This document shows positions 25,229 to 35,069 of a DNA stretch of 64,000 nt, one piece after another (the first letter of the stretch is position 1; the number at the start of each line of letters is the position of its first letter). The notes under the pieces were generated by a model that worked only from the letters and a program-made list of their open reading frames with translations, had not been told where the DNA came from and ran no database searches. The stretch covers positions 496,001 through 560,000 of the forward strand of contig JAWKKV010000002.1 in NCBI GenBank assembly GCA_041393015.1, given 5' to 3'. The stretch is from JAGQYH01 sp041393015 (lineage in GTDB: Bacteria; Bacteroidota; Bacteroidia; Chitinophagales; JADIYW01). The position numbers and the translations under genes were made by a program.

Positions 25229-26794
25229 TTATTTTATTTGCTCCTTTTTACCAATAGAATCTGCTTTTAAGCCATTCTTCGCAAATTTCAACCAGTTTTT
25301 ACTTTTTCTGAAATAAGCATTAGTGATTTCACTTAGCATTTTATATTTAGTAGCAGTAAATGGATACCAATGTGGATCTATAATAGAGCCTTGCGCATCA
25401 TATAAAATAGATTTAGAATTGGAAAAGGTATGTAATCCATGATCTCCTTTATATCTGCCAATTCCACTATCTTTTACACCTCCAAATGGAAGAGCAGCAT
25501 TGGCTTCTGTAAGCATATGATTATTGACAGAAACATTACCCGTTTTAATAGCTTTTGCTACTCTTTCTGCACGCTTCATATCTTTCGACCAAACCGAAGC
25601 AGATAAACCATAATTAGAATCATTGGCTAAGTCAATCGCTTCTTGCTCTGTTTTAAACTTCATAACGGCTACCACTGGACCGAAGGTTTCTTCATATCCC
25701 AAAAGCATATCATGAGTAACATCAGCCACCACAGTTGGTAACATATGATGAGAACCTCTTTCCGTAATTCCGCCGCATAAAACTTTCGCCCCCTTAGCAA
25801 TAGCATCATCAATATGTTCTTCAATTACCTTAATCTGGGCAGGAGAGGTGATACATCCAACATCGCATTCATCCGGTTGGCTTGTATCTCTATTTTCGTT
25901 TGAAGTTCTTAGTTTCTTGGTTTTATCAACTAATTCCTTTACAAATTCATCGTAAATAGTATCCTGAACATACAACCTTTCAATGGAAGTACAAGATTGA
26001 CCTGCAGTGGTAAATGCTCCCCACATGACACCATTGACTGTTCTACTAATATTCACATCATCAAATACAATGGCTGGGTCTTTACCGCCTAATTCAAGAT
26101 CTACAGGAATTAATTGCTTTGCGGCTTCTCCCATAATTATTTTACCCGCTCTTACACTGCCTGTAAAATGGATTTTATCCGGTCGCTTATTAATCAATTT
26201 AGCCCCGGTCTCTCTGCCTCCATATACAAATTGAAAAGCGTCTTTAGGAAACTTAGTATCCTCAAGCATTTTTTCCCATAAACCTTTCAAAGGTGTTATT
26301 TCTGAGGGTTTTATGATAGTTGCATTACCCGCAATAAAAGCTAAAATACTAGGCACAAAACCTTGTACAAAAGGATAATTCCAAGGTGTAATCACTAAAA
26401 TGGTTCCGAGAGGTTCGTAAACAATTCTTGATTTTTTACCCAACATCATAATTGGAGTATGTGCCTTTACTTCCTTTAATATTTTTTTTGAATGACCTTT
26501 ATAGTAATCTACCACATCACAAACGGAGAAGATTTCTGAAGTAAAAGCATCAAATCTTGATTTGCCCGTTTCTTCAATCAACTTGTCAATGATATAATCT
26601 GAGTGATCTAAAATCCATTCTTTCAAATTAACCACATGTGCGATTCTTTCTTCACTAGAAAGTTTTTGAATCACTTTTTCGGCGGCATGCGCTTTGGCAT
26701 AAACCGCGTTAATAGCTTCATCCGTTTGATCCGTGATGGTATAAAGTTGTTGATTGGTAATTGGATTGATAACTGGAATAGTAAGTGGCTCCAT
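25229..26794 (-). CDS. NAD(P)-dependent aldehyde dehydrogenase
   Basis: A 521-aa ALDH-superfamily enzyme. Cofactor and catalytic motifs are complete: VITPWNYPF, KPSEITPLKG, FTGSVRAGKII, the general-base Glu in LELGGKDPAI, and the nucleophile Cys in GQSCTSIERLYV, then EETFGPVVAVM. The last ~50 residues (KMLSEITNAYFRKSKNWLKF) form an extra basic amphipathic tail, which in long-chain aldehyde dehydrogenases helps membrane contact. It lies 10 nt before the GMC gene and 51 nt after the PLP-barrel gene. Likely substrate is the aldehyde made by the GMC enzyme. Confidence 0.92.
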   Translation of the reverse strand: MEPLTIPVINPITNQQLYTITDQTDEAINAVYAKAHAAEKVIQKLSSEERIAHVVNLKEWILDHSDYIIDKLIEETGKSRFDAFTSEIFSVCDVVDYYKGHSKKILKEVKAHTPIMMLGKKSRIVYEPLGTILVITPWNYPFVQGFVPSILAFIAGNATIIKPSEITPLKGLWEKMLEDTKFPKDAFQFVYGGRETGAKLINKRPDKIHFTGSVRAGKIIMGEAAKQLIPVDLELGGKDPAIVFDDVNISRTVNGVMWGAFTTAGQSCTSIERLYVQDTIYDEFVKELVDKTKKLRTSNENRDTSQPDECDVGCITSPAQIKVIEEHIDDAIAKGAKVLCGGITERGSHHMLPTVVADVTHDMLLGYEETFGPVVAVMKFKTEQEAIDLANDSNYGLSASVWSKDMKRAERVAKAIKTGNVSVNNHMLTEANAALPFGGVKDSGIGRYKGDHGLHTFSNSKSILYDAQGSIIDPHWYPFTATKYKMLSEITNAYFRKSKNWLKFAKNGLKADSIGKKEQIK

Positions 26795-26845
26795 TATTTT
26801 AATTCTTTTGGCTTGACAATAATATACATATCAATATTAACTAAA

Positions 26846-28033
26846 CTATAAAAAACACATTCCCTCTCCACGATAGGTTTTTGCCTTTTCAACAATTTTT
26901 CCATTTTCAATTAAGGAAAGTTCATTGAACCGTTCACACAATTCGCCAGCTTTACTATGTCTTAAAAAGATAGGATCTCCAATTTTTAATTTAGTTTTCC
27001 CTTTGTAAACGATAGGTGTTTGAACTTCTCCGGCTCCTTCTTGATCCATTAATTTGGCATCTTCAGGCAAGTAGGGAAGAGGCGCCTTAATGGGTTCTAT
27101 GCCACCGGAAGCAATATATCCTCCGCCTAAGCAAGTATAAACACCTTCTTTCGGTCGTCGAGTGATTTGTATAGCAAAACCTGCTGCAGGCAGCAATGAA
27201 AAATTAGAGTAATAATCAAATAGATGAGAATTGTAAAATCCTGAGCCGACTGTTATCTCAGTAACCGCTTCTTCCGAACAAGTACTTTCCATACTTCCGG
27301 TTCCGCCACCATTTACAAAATCTAATTTTACTTCTTTCGTTTTTAAATAATTAACAGCTTCTTTTCTAAACTGTCTAATTTGAGGAATAGAAACTGCTTT
27401 TAAACCTTTAATAGTTGTATTCATAAAAAACTTACCGGTTACATTATCGCCTACACCAGCAATTTGAGCTTCATATCCCATTAATCCCTTGATGACTACT
27501 TTGTCCGATAAAAGCACTTTTTCCACAAATTTTGTAAAGTCCTTCATTGATCTTAAAGATGAACGCCAAACACCAAAGTGAAGTCCAGGAAAATCTACCG
27601 ACATATCAATATCAATACAAATTGGCATTTTAATATTGGCATCTTTTAAAGCTTCTTCAATAATATGAATATGCTCCATTCTATCTACCATCATATAAAT
27701 CTTGGCACCTGCCTTAACTTTTTGAGCGATTGCTTGTATATGCGGTGGATGAACAATAGGATAGGCCAAAATAATATCGTCAAATCTATTTTCTGATAAA
27801 TAAACGGCTTCCTCCGCTGTAAAACACATGATGCCTTTAAATTGATCACTAGATTGCAATATTCGCTCCATTACACTTTTACAACGAATAGATTTTGAGG
27901 CTATTCTAATGTTTTTACCTTTTGCTCTTTCTATTAAAACATCAATATTTTGATGCATCAAATCGAGGTCAACATAAGCCAATGGCATCCTCTGACCTTT
28001 GAATATAGACTTGTAGTATTTATACTTTGACAT
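26846..28033 (-). CDS. PLP-dependent alanine-racemase-fold protein (D-threonine aldolase / amino-acid deaminase type)
   Basis: A 395-aa fold-type III PLP enzyme. The N-terminal barrel has MPLAYVDLDLMHQNID and the PLP lysine in IRIASKSIRC; LMGYEAQIAG and FVNGGGTGSMEST bind the phosphate; the C-terminal domain (LGGGYIASGG, DPIFLRHSKAGELCERFNEL) has the His and Cys that hold a metal in D-threonine aldolase and D-serine dehydratase relatives. It probably acts on a D- or beta-hydroxy amino acid. First gene of the five-gene leftward cluster; its promoter region is shared with the divergent SDR gene. Confidence 0.85.
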   Translation of the reverse strand: MSKYKYYKSIFKGQRMPLAYVDLDLMHQNIDVLIERAKGKNIRIASKSIRCKSVMERILQSSDQFKGIMCFTAEEAVYLSENRFDDIILAYPIVHPPHIQAIAQKVKAGAKIYMMVDRMEHIHIIEEALKDANIKMPICIDIDMSVDFPGLHFGVWRSSLRSMKDFTKFVEKVLLSDKVVIKGLMGYEAQIAGVGDNVTGKFFMNTTIKGLKAVSIPQIRQFRKEAVNYLKTKEVKLDFVNGGGTGSMESTCSEEAVTEITVGSGFYNSHLFDYYSNFSLLPAAGFAIQITRRPKEGVYTCLGGGYIASGGIEPIKAPLPYLPEDAKLMDQEGAGEVQTPIVYKGKTKLKIGDPIFLRHSKAGELCERFNELSLIENGKIVEKAKTYRGEGMCFL

Positions 28034-28299
28034 AACACGTCGAATCTACTAAACTTTACTTTACCAAATTCTTATAATAAAAGATTAACTATTAAATTAT
28101 TACAGTTTACACTTTGAGATAATTTAAAATTATCATACACCATTGATATCTTAATTTGAAATAGGCAATTTCAAAACTTTAAAAGATAAAAACACTTGCT
28201 TTAATCTTAGGTTAACAAATGCTTCAACTCATCAAGTTGGTGAGGCTATATCAATTTTGTTTTTGTAAATTTTGGTTTTTTAAATTAATAAATAATATA

Positions 28300-29121
28300 A
28301 TGGGAGATCTAAAAGGTAAAACTGTATTTATTACTGGAGGTAGCAGAGGTATTGGGAAAGCTATAGGTATCAGATTGGCTAAAGAAGGCGCTAATATTGT
28401 AATTGCTGCAAAAACAGCAGAAGAACATCCAAAATTACCGGGAACTATCTATTCTGCAGCAAAAGAAATTGAGGATGCAGGTGGAAAAGCTTTGCCTGTG
28501 ATCATGGATATAAGATCAGAAGAAATGGTAGAAGCGGCCGTTTCTATTGCGGTTGAAGAATTTGGTGGCATTGATATTTTAATTAATAATGCTAGTGCTA
28601 TTAATTTGTCTCCTACACTTCAACTTCCAATGAAGCGATATGACTTAATGCACCAAGTTAATACAAGAGGTACATTTATGACCTCTCAAAAATGTATTCC
28701 CTACTTGAAACAAGCACAAAATCCACATATTTTGAATTTATCTCCTCCTTTAAATATGGAACCGAGATGGTTTGGTACTTTTCCTGCTTATTCAATAGCT
28801 AAATATGGCATGAGTATGTGCGTGTTAGGTATGGCAGAAGAGTTTAAAGGTGATGGCATCGCAGTGAATGCCTTATGGCCAAGAACTACTATTGCTACTG
28901 CTGCCGTTCAGAATTTATTAGGTGGTGATCAAATTATTCAGCAAAGTAGAACACCTGAAATTATGGGCGACGCTGCTTACTATATTTTAAGAAGAAACAG
29001 CAAGGATTGTACTGGTAATTTCTTTATAGATGATGAAGTACTGGATAGTGAAGGTTTTACTGATCTATCTAATTATGCCATCAATCCAGACAATGAATTA
29101 ATGCCTGATTTCTTTGTGTAA
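28300..29121 (+). CDS. Short-chain dehydrogenase/reductase, HSDL2-like
   Basis: A 273-aa SDR from ATG 28300, chosen because MGDLKGKTVFITGG begins the fold; the in-frame ATG at 28219 adds 27 hydrophobic residues that look non-native. Motifs: TGGSRGIGKAIG (cofactor), DILINNASAI (NNAG-like), Ser in LNLSPP, and YSIAK with catalytic Tyr and Lys. The loop KTAEEHPKLPGTIYSAAKEI is diagnostic of the hydroxysteroid-dehydrogenase-like 2 branch, which often acts on fatty acyl or sterol substrates. It is followed 26 nt on by a penicillin-acylase-family gene. Confidence 0.88.
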   Translation: MGDLKGKTVFITGGSRGIGKAIGIRLAKEGANIVIAAKTAEEHPKLPGTIYSAAKEIEDAGGKALPVIMDIRSEEMVEAAVSIAVEEFGGIDILINNASAINLSPTLQLPMKRYDLMHQVNTRGTFMTSQKCIPYLKQAQNPHILNLSPPLNMEPRWFGTFPAYSIAKYGMSMCVLGMAEEFKGDGIAVNALWPRTTIATAAVQNLLGGDQIIQQSRTPEIMGDAAYYILRRNSKDCTGNFFIDDEVLDSEGFTDLSNYAINPDNELMPDFFV

Positions 29122-29147
29122 CCTAAATCTTAAAAATTAAAATCTTC

Positions 29148-31274
29148 ATGAGACAATTCTTCCTTTTTTTATCCCTAATTCAATTTACTGTTATTTATGC
29201 CGGTGGAAACAAGGATAAGGAATATTATATGCCGGATTATATCCATACTGAATCTATTCAAATAGTAAGAGATTCCTTTGGTGTGCCACATATTTTTGCT
29301 CCCACTGATGCAGAAGTAGCCTATGGTTTGGCTTGGGCAACTTTAGAAGATGATTCCAAGACGGCTCAATTCTTATATTTTGCCTCAAAAGGATTATTGG
29401 GAAGACATGAAGGAATTCAAGGTGCTATTATTGACTATGCGGTGCAGTTAACGAGAGTTCGAGATGAAGCCGTAACTTATTTAGACAACTGTCCTGAAGA
29501 TTTTAAGAAAGTAGTAGAATCCTATTGTGCCGGTGTAAACGCTTACCTCGCTAACCATTGGGATGAACTATTGATTAAAAAAGCATTTCCGTTAGAACCT
29601 GTTGATGTGATTTCAGGCTATATGCTTGGTATGTCTTTAATGGCAGGCATTGATGGTGCTTTAAAATCAATTGTTGAGGAGAAAATGGCAGAACATATTC
29701 CAGACCAACCAGATTATCCTATTATTGGCTCAAATGCTATTGCTTTCAATCAGAATATCACTAAAGACGGCAACACCTATTTAGATATTAATTCTCATCA
29801 ACCCTTAGAAGGTATTTTATCTTGGTATGAAGCACACCTTTGTAGTGAGGAAGGATTAAATATCACAGGATCTTTGTTTCATGGTGGATTATCCATCTTT
29901 CACGGTACCAATGAAAATTTAGGTTGGGCACACACGGTAGGCGCTTTCGACAAGAAGGATATTTTCGTTTTAAAAATGAAAGAAGGTAGTAAGTTGTATT
30001 ATCAATATGGAGATGAATACAAGAAACTTGAAAAAGGAGCTGCGAAGCTTAGAGTAGGCTTGGGTAAAAATCACAATTTGGTGCTACCAGTGAGAAAGAA
30101 AATTTATTGGAGTGAATTTGGTCCGACATTAAAAACAAAAGAAGGCGTGTTTGCCTTAAAAATGCCAGCGTTAATGGCACCTGAAGTAGCAGAGCAATGG
30201 TGGCGAATGAACAAAGCCAAAAATTTTGAAGAGTTTAAGTCTATTTTAAGTCAGCAAGGAATGGCGCAAATGAATGTTTGTTATGCTGATATGGAAGGCA
30301 ACATCTACCTTTTAGCCAACGGATTGATTCCTAAACGAAAAGAAGGGTTGGATTGGGAGCAACCGGTTTGGGGCACAGGACCAGATGTAAATTGGACAGA
30401 ATATTATTCCATTGATGAATTGGCACATTTTGAGAATCCAGAATGCGGTTATGTTTTTAACACTAACAATTCTGCTTTTCATGGAACGGCTCCTGAAGAA
30501 AATTTAGATCCGAGTAAGTTCAGCGAAAACATGGGCTATAATTTGGTAGTTAATAACAGAAGTGCTCGTTTTTATCAATTAATGGAACAATATGATGCTG
30601 TTGATTGGCAAGACTTTTTAGACATTAAGTATGATCATCAATATGTTAGTGATACTTTTTATTTCTTAAAAGAATTTCCAATTATGGACGTCTTTAATGT
30701 TTCTGCAGAAGAACATCCCGATTTAGCTGATGCCATTGAACATTTTGATAATTGGAACTGGAAAACTGATAGTTTAAATCTTGATTTTCCAATAGTTGCT
30801 TATACACTTTATGAAATCTACTATCGATCAACTGCGGAGCAAGAGAAACTGTTTCAAGAAGATTCAGTGGCAAGAAAGAAATTCTTTGTGGATTGTATGC
30901 GATTGGCTAAAAACCACATGATGACCACTTTCGGCACTATGGAAATTCCTTTTGGTAGAGTGCACGGGCTGAAGCGTGGTGACAAATGGGTGCCTTTAAA
31001 TGGCGGACCGGAAAACATTAGAGCGGCAGCGGCTAAAAAAATTGAGGATGGTAGATTAGCCGTTTGGGTAGGAGATTCTTTTATTCAATTAGTGAAATTT
31101 ACCAAAGATGGTCCAGAGATTTATAGCATTAGTCCTTATGGCGCTTCAAACAAACCTGAAAGTCCGCACTATACCGACCAAATGGAAATGTTCTCGAAGC
31201 AACAAATGAAGAAAATGAGTTTGGATAAAAATTACTGGCTACAAAGAGCAGAAGCCATTTACAATCCTAAGTAA
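29148..31274 (+). CDS. Penicillin acylase family (Ntn-hydrolase) protein, second copy
   Basis: A 708-aa exported Ntn-hydrolase with signal peptide 1-~18. The alpha chain has RDSFGVPHIFAPTDAEVAYG and an AWATLEDD segment; Ser195 in PIIGSNAIAFN is the expected autoprocessing nucleophile (Gly-Ser-Asn). The beta chain has DINSHQPLEG, GTNENLGWAHTV, and late EIPFGRVHGLKRGD and SPYGASNKPESPHYTDQ motifs. It is about 90 residues shorter than the 13391-15793 homologue and belongs to the aculeacin/acyl-homoserine-lactone acylase-like branch by its linker. Substrate unknown. Co-directional with the SDR, 26 nt apart. Confidence 0.9.
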   Translation: MRQFFLFLSLIQFTVIYAGGNKDKEYYMPDYIHTESIQIVRDSFGVPHIFAPTDAEVAYGLAWATLEDDSKTAQFLYFASKGLLGRHEGIQGAIIDYAVQLTRVRDEAVTYLDNCPEDFKKVVESYCAGVNAYLANHWDELLIKKAFPLEPVDVISGYMLGMSLMAGIDGALKSIVEEKMAEHIPDQPDYPIIGSNAIAFNQNITKDGNTYLDINSHQPLEGILSWYEAHLCSEEGLNITGSLFHGGLSIFHGTNENLGWAHTVGAFDKKDIFVLKMKEGSKLYYQYGDEYKKLEKGAAKLRVGLGKNHNLVLPVRKKIYWSEFGPTLKTKEGVFALKMPALMAPEVAEQWWRMNKAKNFEEFKSILSQQGMAQMNVCYADMEGNIYLLANGLIPKRKEGLDWEQPVWGTGPDVNWTEYYSIDELAHFENPECGYVFNTNNSAFHGTAPEENLDPSKFSENMGYNLVVNNRSARFYQLMEQYDAVDWQDFLDIKYDHQYVSDTFYFLKEFPIMDVFNVSAEEHPDLADAIEHFDNWNWKTDSLNLDFPIVAYTLYEIYYRSTAEQEKLFQEDSVARKKFFVDCMRLAKNHMMTTFGTMEIPFGRVHGLKRGDKWVPLNGGPENIRAAAAKKIEDGRLAVWVGDSFIQLVKFTKDGPEIYSISPYGASNKPESPHYTDQMEMFSKQQMKKMSLDKNYWLQRAEAIYNPK

Positions 31275-31321
31275 TCTTCAAGATTCAAGATTTAATAAGT
31301 TTCTTAATAATAAAGGGGCAG

Positions 31322-31729
31322 TTATTTTTTAATCGATTGTTTTAAAAGTAATTGCCCAACTAATTCTGAAACAATCCATTCTTCTGTAATTTTAGTCCCT
31401 TCAAATCGACTGATAACCATTTCATTCCACTTTATCTTTTTACCAGATGGTGGAATGCCCATCATATTGGCATTATGAGTGCCTTGTAGTGTACGCTGCC
31501 AAGAAATAACCTTATCATTTTCAATAAAAACTTCAACACTTACAACACTAATATCTGGAATGGCAGATCGAAGTTGCTTAGAAAATTTTTTAATGAAATC
31601 ATGGCCACGAAATTCCTTGTTATCCGCATGAGCTAAATAATTGACAGAAAAAACATCCTCAATTATGTCCAAATTTCCGCTACCAATTAGTTGATCAACG
31701 GCATATCTGATTTGATTTTCTCTACTCAT
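31322..31729 (-). CDS. SnoaL-like ester cyclase family protein
   Basis: A 135-aa cone-shaped alpha+beta barrel of the NTF2/SnoaL type: helical N-terminus, VFSVNYLAHADNKEFRGHDFIKKF, DISVVSVEVFIENDKVISWQRTLQGTH, GIPPSGKKIKWNEMVISRFEGTKITEEW. These match the ester-cyclase/SnoaL profile. Bacterial relatives in general genomic contexts have no assigned reaction. It lies 8 nt downstream of the AMP nucleosidase gene on the same strand. Confidence 0.8.
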   Translation of the reverse strand: MSRENQIRYAVDQLIGSGNLDIIEDVFSVNYLAHADNKEFRGHDFIKKFSKQLRSAIPDISVVSVEVFIENDKVISWQRTLQGTHNANMMGIPPSGKKIKWNEMVISRFEGTKITEEWIVSELVGQLLLKQSIKK

Positions 31730-31737
31730 TAATTCAC

Positions 31738-32508
31738 CTAGAACTTCAAATGTTTAACCGTCAATCCTTTATTGATCAATTGATTTAAAGAATCTATACC
31801 AATTTTAATGTGTTGATCCACATAGTTGGTGGTTACCAATTTATCACTTTTCTTAGTTTTTACACCTTCAGGAATCATCGGTTGATCACTCACTAAAAGC
31901 AAGGCTCCGGTTGGAATAGAATTGGCAAAACCAGTTATAAATATGGTAGCGGTCTCCATATCGATACCCATTACTCTAATTTCTCTCAAGTACTCTTTAA
32001 ACTCTTCATCATGCTCCCAAACCCTTCTGTTTGTAGTATATACCGTTCCCGTCCAGTAATCAAAATTATGATCTCTTATAGTAGTAGAAACCGCCTTCTG
32101 CAAATTAAAAGAGGGTAGTGCCGGCACTTCTTGTGGGAAGTAATCATCAGAAGTTCCTTCACCTCTAATCGCAGCAATAGGCAAAATAAAATCACCCAAT
32201 TTATTCTTCTTCTTTAAGCCACCACATTTACCTAAAAACAAAACAGCTTTAGGTTTAATAGAACTCAATAAGTCCATAATAGTTGCAGCATTTGCGCTTC
32301 CCATTCCAAAGTTAATCATGGTAATATCGCCTGAAGTAGCATTCGGCATAGCTTTGCTTTTACCTTTAATCTTTACTCCTTGTATTTTAGCAAACAGCTC
32401 TAAATATTTCCCAAAATTTGTCAATAAAATATATTTGCCCAATTTATGATTGGCCACACCTGTATATCTTTCTAACCAATTACTTACAATTTCTGCTTTT
32501 GTCTTCAT
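31738..32508 (-). CDS. amn: AMP nucleosidase
   Basis: Hydrolyses AMP to adenine and ribose-5-phosphate in purine salvage. The 256-aa protein is the short Bacteroidota form that lacks the N-terminal regulatory domain of the E. coli enzyme. It has the nucleoside phosphorylase fold with GMGSANAATIMDLL, AVLFLGKCGGLKKK, AIRGEGTSDDYFP, and GIDMETATIFITGFAN (the acidic substrate-contact motif). Length and the START-like WLERYTGV near the N-terminus match annotated short AMP nucleosidases. Confidence 0.87.
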   Translation of the reverse strand: MKTKAEIVSNWLERYTGVANHKLGKYILLTNFGKYLELFAKIQGVKIKGKSKAMPNATSGDITMINFGMGSANAATIMDLLSSIKPKAVLFLGKCGGLKKKNKLGDFILPIAAIRGEGTSDDYFPQEVPALPSFNLQKAVSTTIRDHNFDYWTGTVYTTNRRVWEHDEEFKEYLREIRVMGIDMETATIFITGFANSIPTGALLLVSDQPMIPEGVKTKKSDKLVTTNYVDQHIKIGIDSLNQLINKGLTVKHLKF

Positions 32509-32653
32509 ACTCGTCTTTCTTTTGTCTTTTTATTCCCTTAAACATTTTTAGGGAAAATATATCTATTAAGCGTGCTAAATTAGATAATATTTCACCATAT
32601 TAGTTTAATTGGACAGTCAAAGGTACTGCCTAAACCATTGTAATGCAATAAAC

Positions 32654-33037
32654 ATGAAAGACTATAAACAATATTTTACATTAAATGCGCCGCCTGAAAT
32701 CGTTTATTTGGGACTTACCCGACCAGATACAATCGCTTTATGGACAGGCTTTGAAGCTCAAATGTCTACAGAAGAAAATAGCGAATTCTCCTTGTGGGAT
32801 GGAAACATTGTAGGCAAAAATCTGTTATTTGAAAAAGATAGAAAAATAGTGCAACAATGGTATTTTGGAGAGGAATCAGAAGATTCTATTGTCACTATAA
32901 TCTTGCATCCTCATAAAAAGGGCACCTCTATTGAGTTACGACACACTAACATACCTGATGATGCGTATGATGATATGGTAGAAGGTTGGAACAATGCTTA
33001 TTTTGGAAGTTTGCAGGAGTTTTATGAAGAAGAATAA
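32654..33037 (+). CDS. SRPBCC / AHSA1-like domain protein
   Basis: A 127-aa START-like fold from ATG 32654, chosen since MKDYKQYFTLNAPPEIVYLGLT begins the fold; an in-frame ATG at 32609 adds 15 residues unlike the family. It has the ALWTGFEAQM, EFSLWDGNIVGKNLLFEKDRKIVQQW and VEGWNNAYFGSLQEF motifs of the AHSA1 group (activator of Hsp90 ATPase homologue). In bacteria these bind hydrophobic ligands or are stress-linked; the ligand is unknown. Confidence 0.85.
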   Translation: MKDYKQYFTLNAPPEIVYLGLTRPDTIALWTGFEAQMSTEENSEFSLWDGNIVGKNLLFEKDRKIVQQWYFGEESEDSIVTIILHPHKKGTSIELRHTNIPDDAYDDMVEGWNNAYFGSLQEFYEEE

Positions 33038-33132
33038 ATAAAATCCCTTCTAATTAACAAGATATAACAACTGAATTTTACAAAGTGGAATAATTTATGT
33101 AATCTTCTTTTTAGAAATTAACACATCACTGC

Positions 33133-35061
33133 ATGAGAAACCTAATCGTTTTAATTTGTCTTTCATTTACTGTGCTAGTAAATGCTCAAGATTATGAGAA
33201 ACTTGACTACTATTTAAATAAATATCCTGGCGATAATGTAGTCAATAGTTTAATGAGTACGCATTTAGTGATAGATTATGGTGATAACGGTATTCCAAAA
33301 GTGCTGATGACGGATATAGAAAGATCGATTTATTTAAAAGACAACGCCGCTTCCTTTTCTTCCGGTTCCGTAACGCATTCTGAGCATTACAAAATCAAAT
33401 CACTTGACGTTTATTCCTTGATTCCGAATGGCAATAAATTTAAAAAGCTAAAGGTGGAAGACTTTGCCAAGAAAACAGAATTTAGTCCGGGTATTTTCCA
33501 TAATGGAACAGAATCTTTGAATTTCATTTATCCATCTTTATCGAAAGGAGCCATTTCTGTAAAAGAAAACACAATGGAATTAAGCATTCCTCAGTTGTTA
33601 TCCGGTTTTTATATTCAAGATTATTACCCCACTGAAAAAATGGAAATAACCATTGAAGTAGCAGATGGTATTGAACTAGAATTTTCCTACATCAATGCAG
33701 AAGAAGATAAGTATAAACCAACCATTACCCCTACAAAAAAAGGTAAATTATATAAATGGTTGTTAACTGATATTCCTGCTTTTGAGTTTGAAAGCGATGC
33801 GCCAAGTATTACTTATTACACGCCTCATATTGTTCCTAGAATTGCATCTTACCAAAAAGATGGAGAAAAGGTGAGGTTGTTGTCTACTGTAGACGATTTA
33901 TACCAATGGTATTACTCTTTAATTGAGCAAACAGATAAAACTTCGAATGACGAAATCAAAGCTGTGGTTGATTCATTAACTGCTGGTGTTACGGATGAAT
34001 TGGAAAAAATTAGTCGAATTTACTATTGGGCACAAGACAATATCCGTTATGTAGCTTTTGAGGAAGGCATGCAAGGCTTTATTCCTGAAAATGCAGAAAA
34101 TGTTTGTAGTAAAAAATATGGCGATTGTAAAGGCATTACTTCTTTATTGTATACCATGATGAGAGACGCCGGCATTGAAGCCTATTTCACTTGGGTAGGC
34201 ACACGAGATCGACCTTATCGCTATGAAGATGTTCCAGCGCCCATTGTAGATAATCACATGATTTTATCTTACAAACACGATGGAAAATTCTACTTTATTG
34301 ACGGCACATCCAATACCAGTCCGGTAGGTGAACCAACGGCTTTTATTCAAGGAAAAGAAGTATTAATTGCCATTGATAAAAATGAATATAAGGTTATTGA
34401 AGTGCCTGTTCATTCTTATGATTACACCACTTATTCTGATACTGTTTTCCTTACTTTAGATGAGGAAGAAGGATCGCTAAAAGGCAAAGGCAAATCAAGC
34501 CTCTCGGGTTTTTATAATACTCGATTAAAAGGCTATTTAAAATTGAGTTCAAAAGATGAACAAAAACGATTTTTAGAAAGCTACTTGGAAAAAGGACATA
34601 ATAAGTTTGAGTTGGACACTTTTAATGTTTCTGATATTACCAATAGGATGGAGGCATTAAAGATCGATTATGATTTCTCTTTAGCGGATTATGTTTCTAA
34701 AAATGAAGATGAGATCTACGTCAATCTAACTTTAGATAAAACGTACAGCGATTTCAATTTAAATCCAAAAAGAAAAGTGCCGTATGAAAAACCCTTTAAA
34801 TCTAAGAATGATTTAACGGTAATTTTAGATATTCCTGCAGGTTATGAAGCTACTTACATTCCTGAAAATCAAGAATTTAAAAAGGACCAATTTGGCTTCA
34901 GCTTTAATGTGTCGCAACAAGGTAATCAAATCATTCAAAAGTTTACCATGTACGATGATTTCCTATTATTAGGGCAAGAAAACTTTGATGATTGGAACAA
35001 AATGATTCGTTCAATTAAAAAGGTAAATCGCGAATCTATTATCCTAAACAAAATAAAATAA
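33133..35061 (+). CDS. Exported DUF3857 / transglutaminase-like protein
   Basis: A 642-aa periplasmic protein with signal peptide 1-~18 (ending VNAQ). Residues ~40-250 are the beta-rich DUF3857 domain; ~290-400 is a transglutaminase-like core with intact triad C332 (KYGDCKGIT), H375 (DNHMI) and D390 (YFIDGTS); the C-terminus is another beta domain. Likely acts as a peptide-bond thiol enzyme or cross-linker of the envelope; no substrate is established for the family. A paralogue with a broken core follows 8 nt later in the same operon. Confidence 0.85.
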   Translation: MRNLIVLICLSFTVLVNAQDYEKLDYYLNKYPGDNVVNSLMSTHLVIDYGDNGIPKVLMTDIERSIYLKDNAASFSSGSVTHSEHYKIKSLDVYSLIPNGNKFKKLKVEDFAKKTEFSPGIFHNGTESLNFIYPSLSKGAISVKENTMELSIPQLLSGFYIQDYYPTEKMEITIEVADGIELEFSYINAEEDKYKPTITPTKKGKLYKWLLTDIPAFEFESDAPSITYYTPHIVPRIASYQKDGEKVRLLSTVDDLYQWYYSLIEQTDKTSNDEIKAVVDSLTAGVTDELEKISRIYYWAQDNIRYVAFEEGMQGFIPENAENVCSKKYGDCKGITSLLYTMMRDAGIEAYFTWVGTRDRPYRYEDVPAPIVDNHMILSYKHDGKFYFIDGTSNTSPVGEPTAFIQGKEVLIAIDKNEYKVIEVPVHSYDYTTYSDTVFLTLDEEEGSLKGKGKSSLSGFYNTRLKGYLKLSSKDEQKRFLESYLEKGHNKFELDTFNVSDITNRMEALKIDYDFSLADYVSKNEDEIYVNLTLDKTYSDFNLNPKRKVPYEKPFKSKNDLTVILDIPAGYEATYIPENQEFKKDQFGFSFNVSQQGNQIIQKFTMYDDFLLLGQENFDDWNKMIRSIKKVNRESIILNKIK

Positions 35062-35069
35062 GCTTATAA

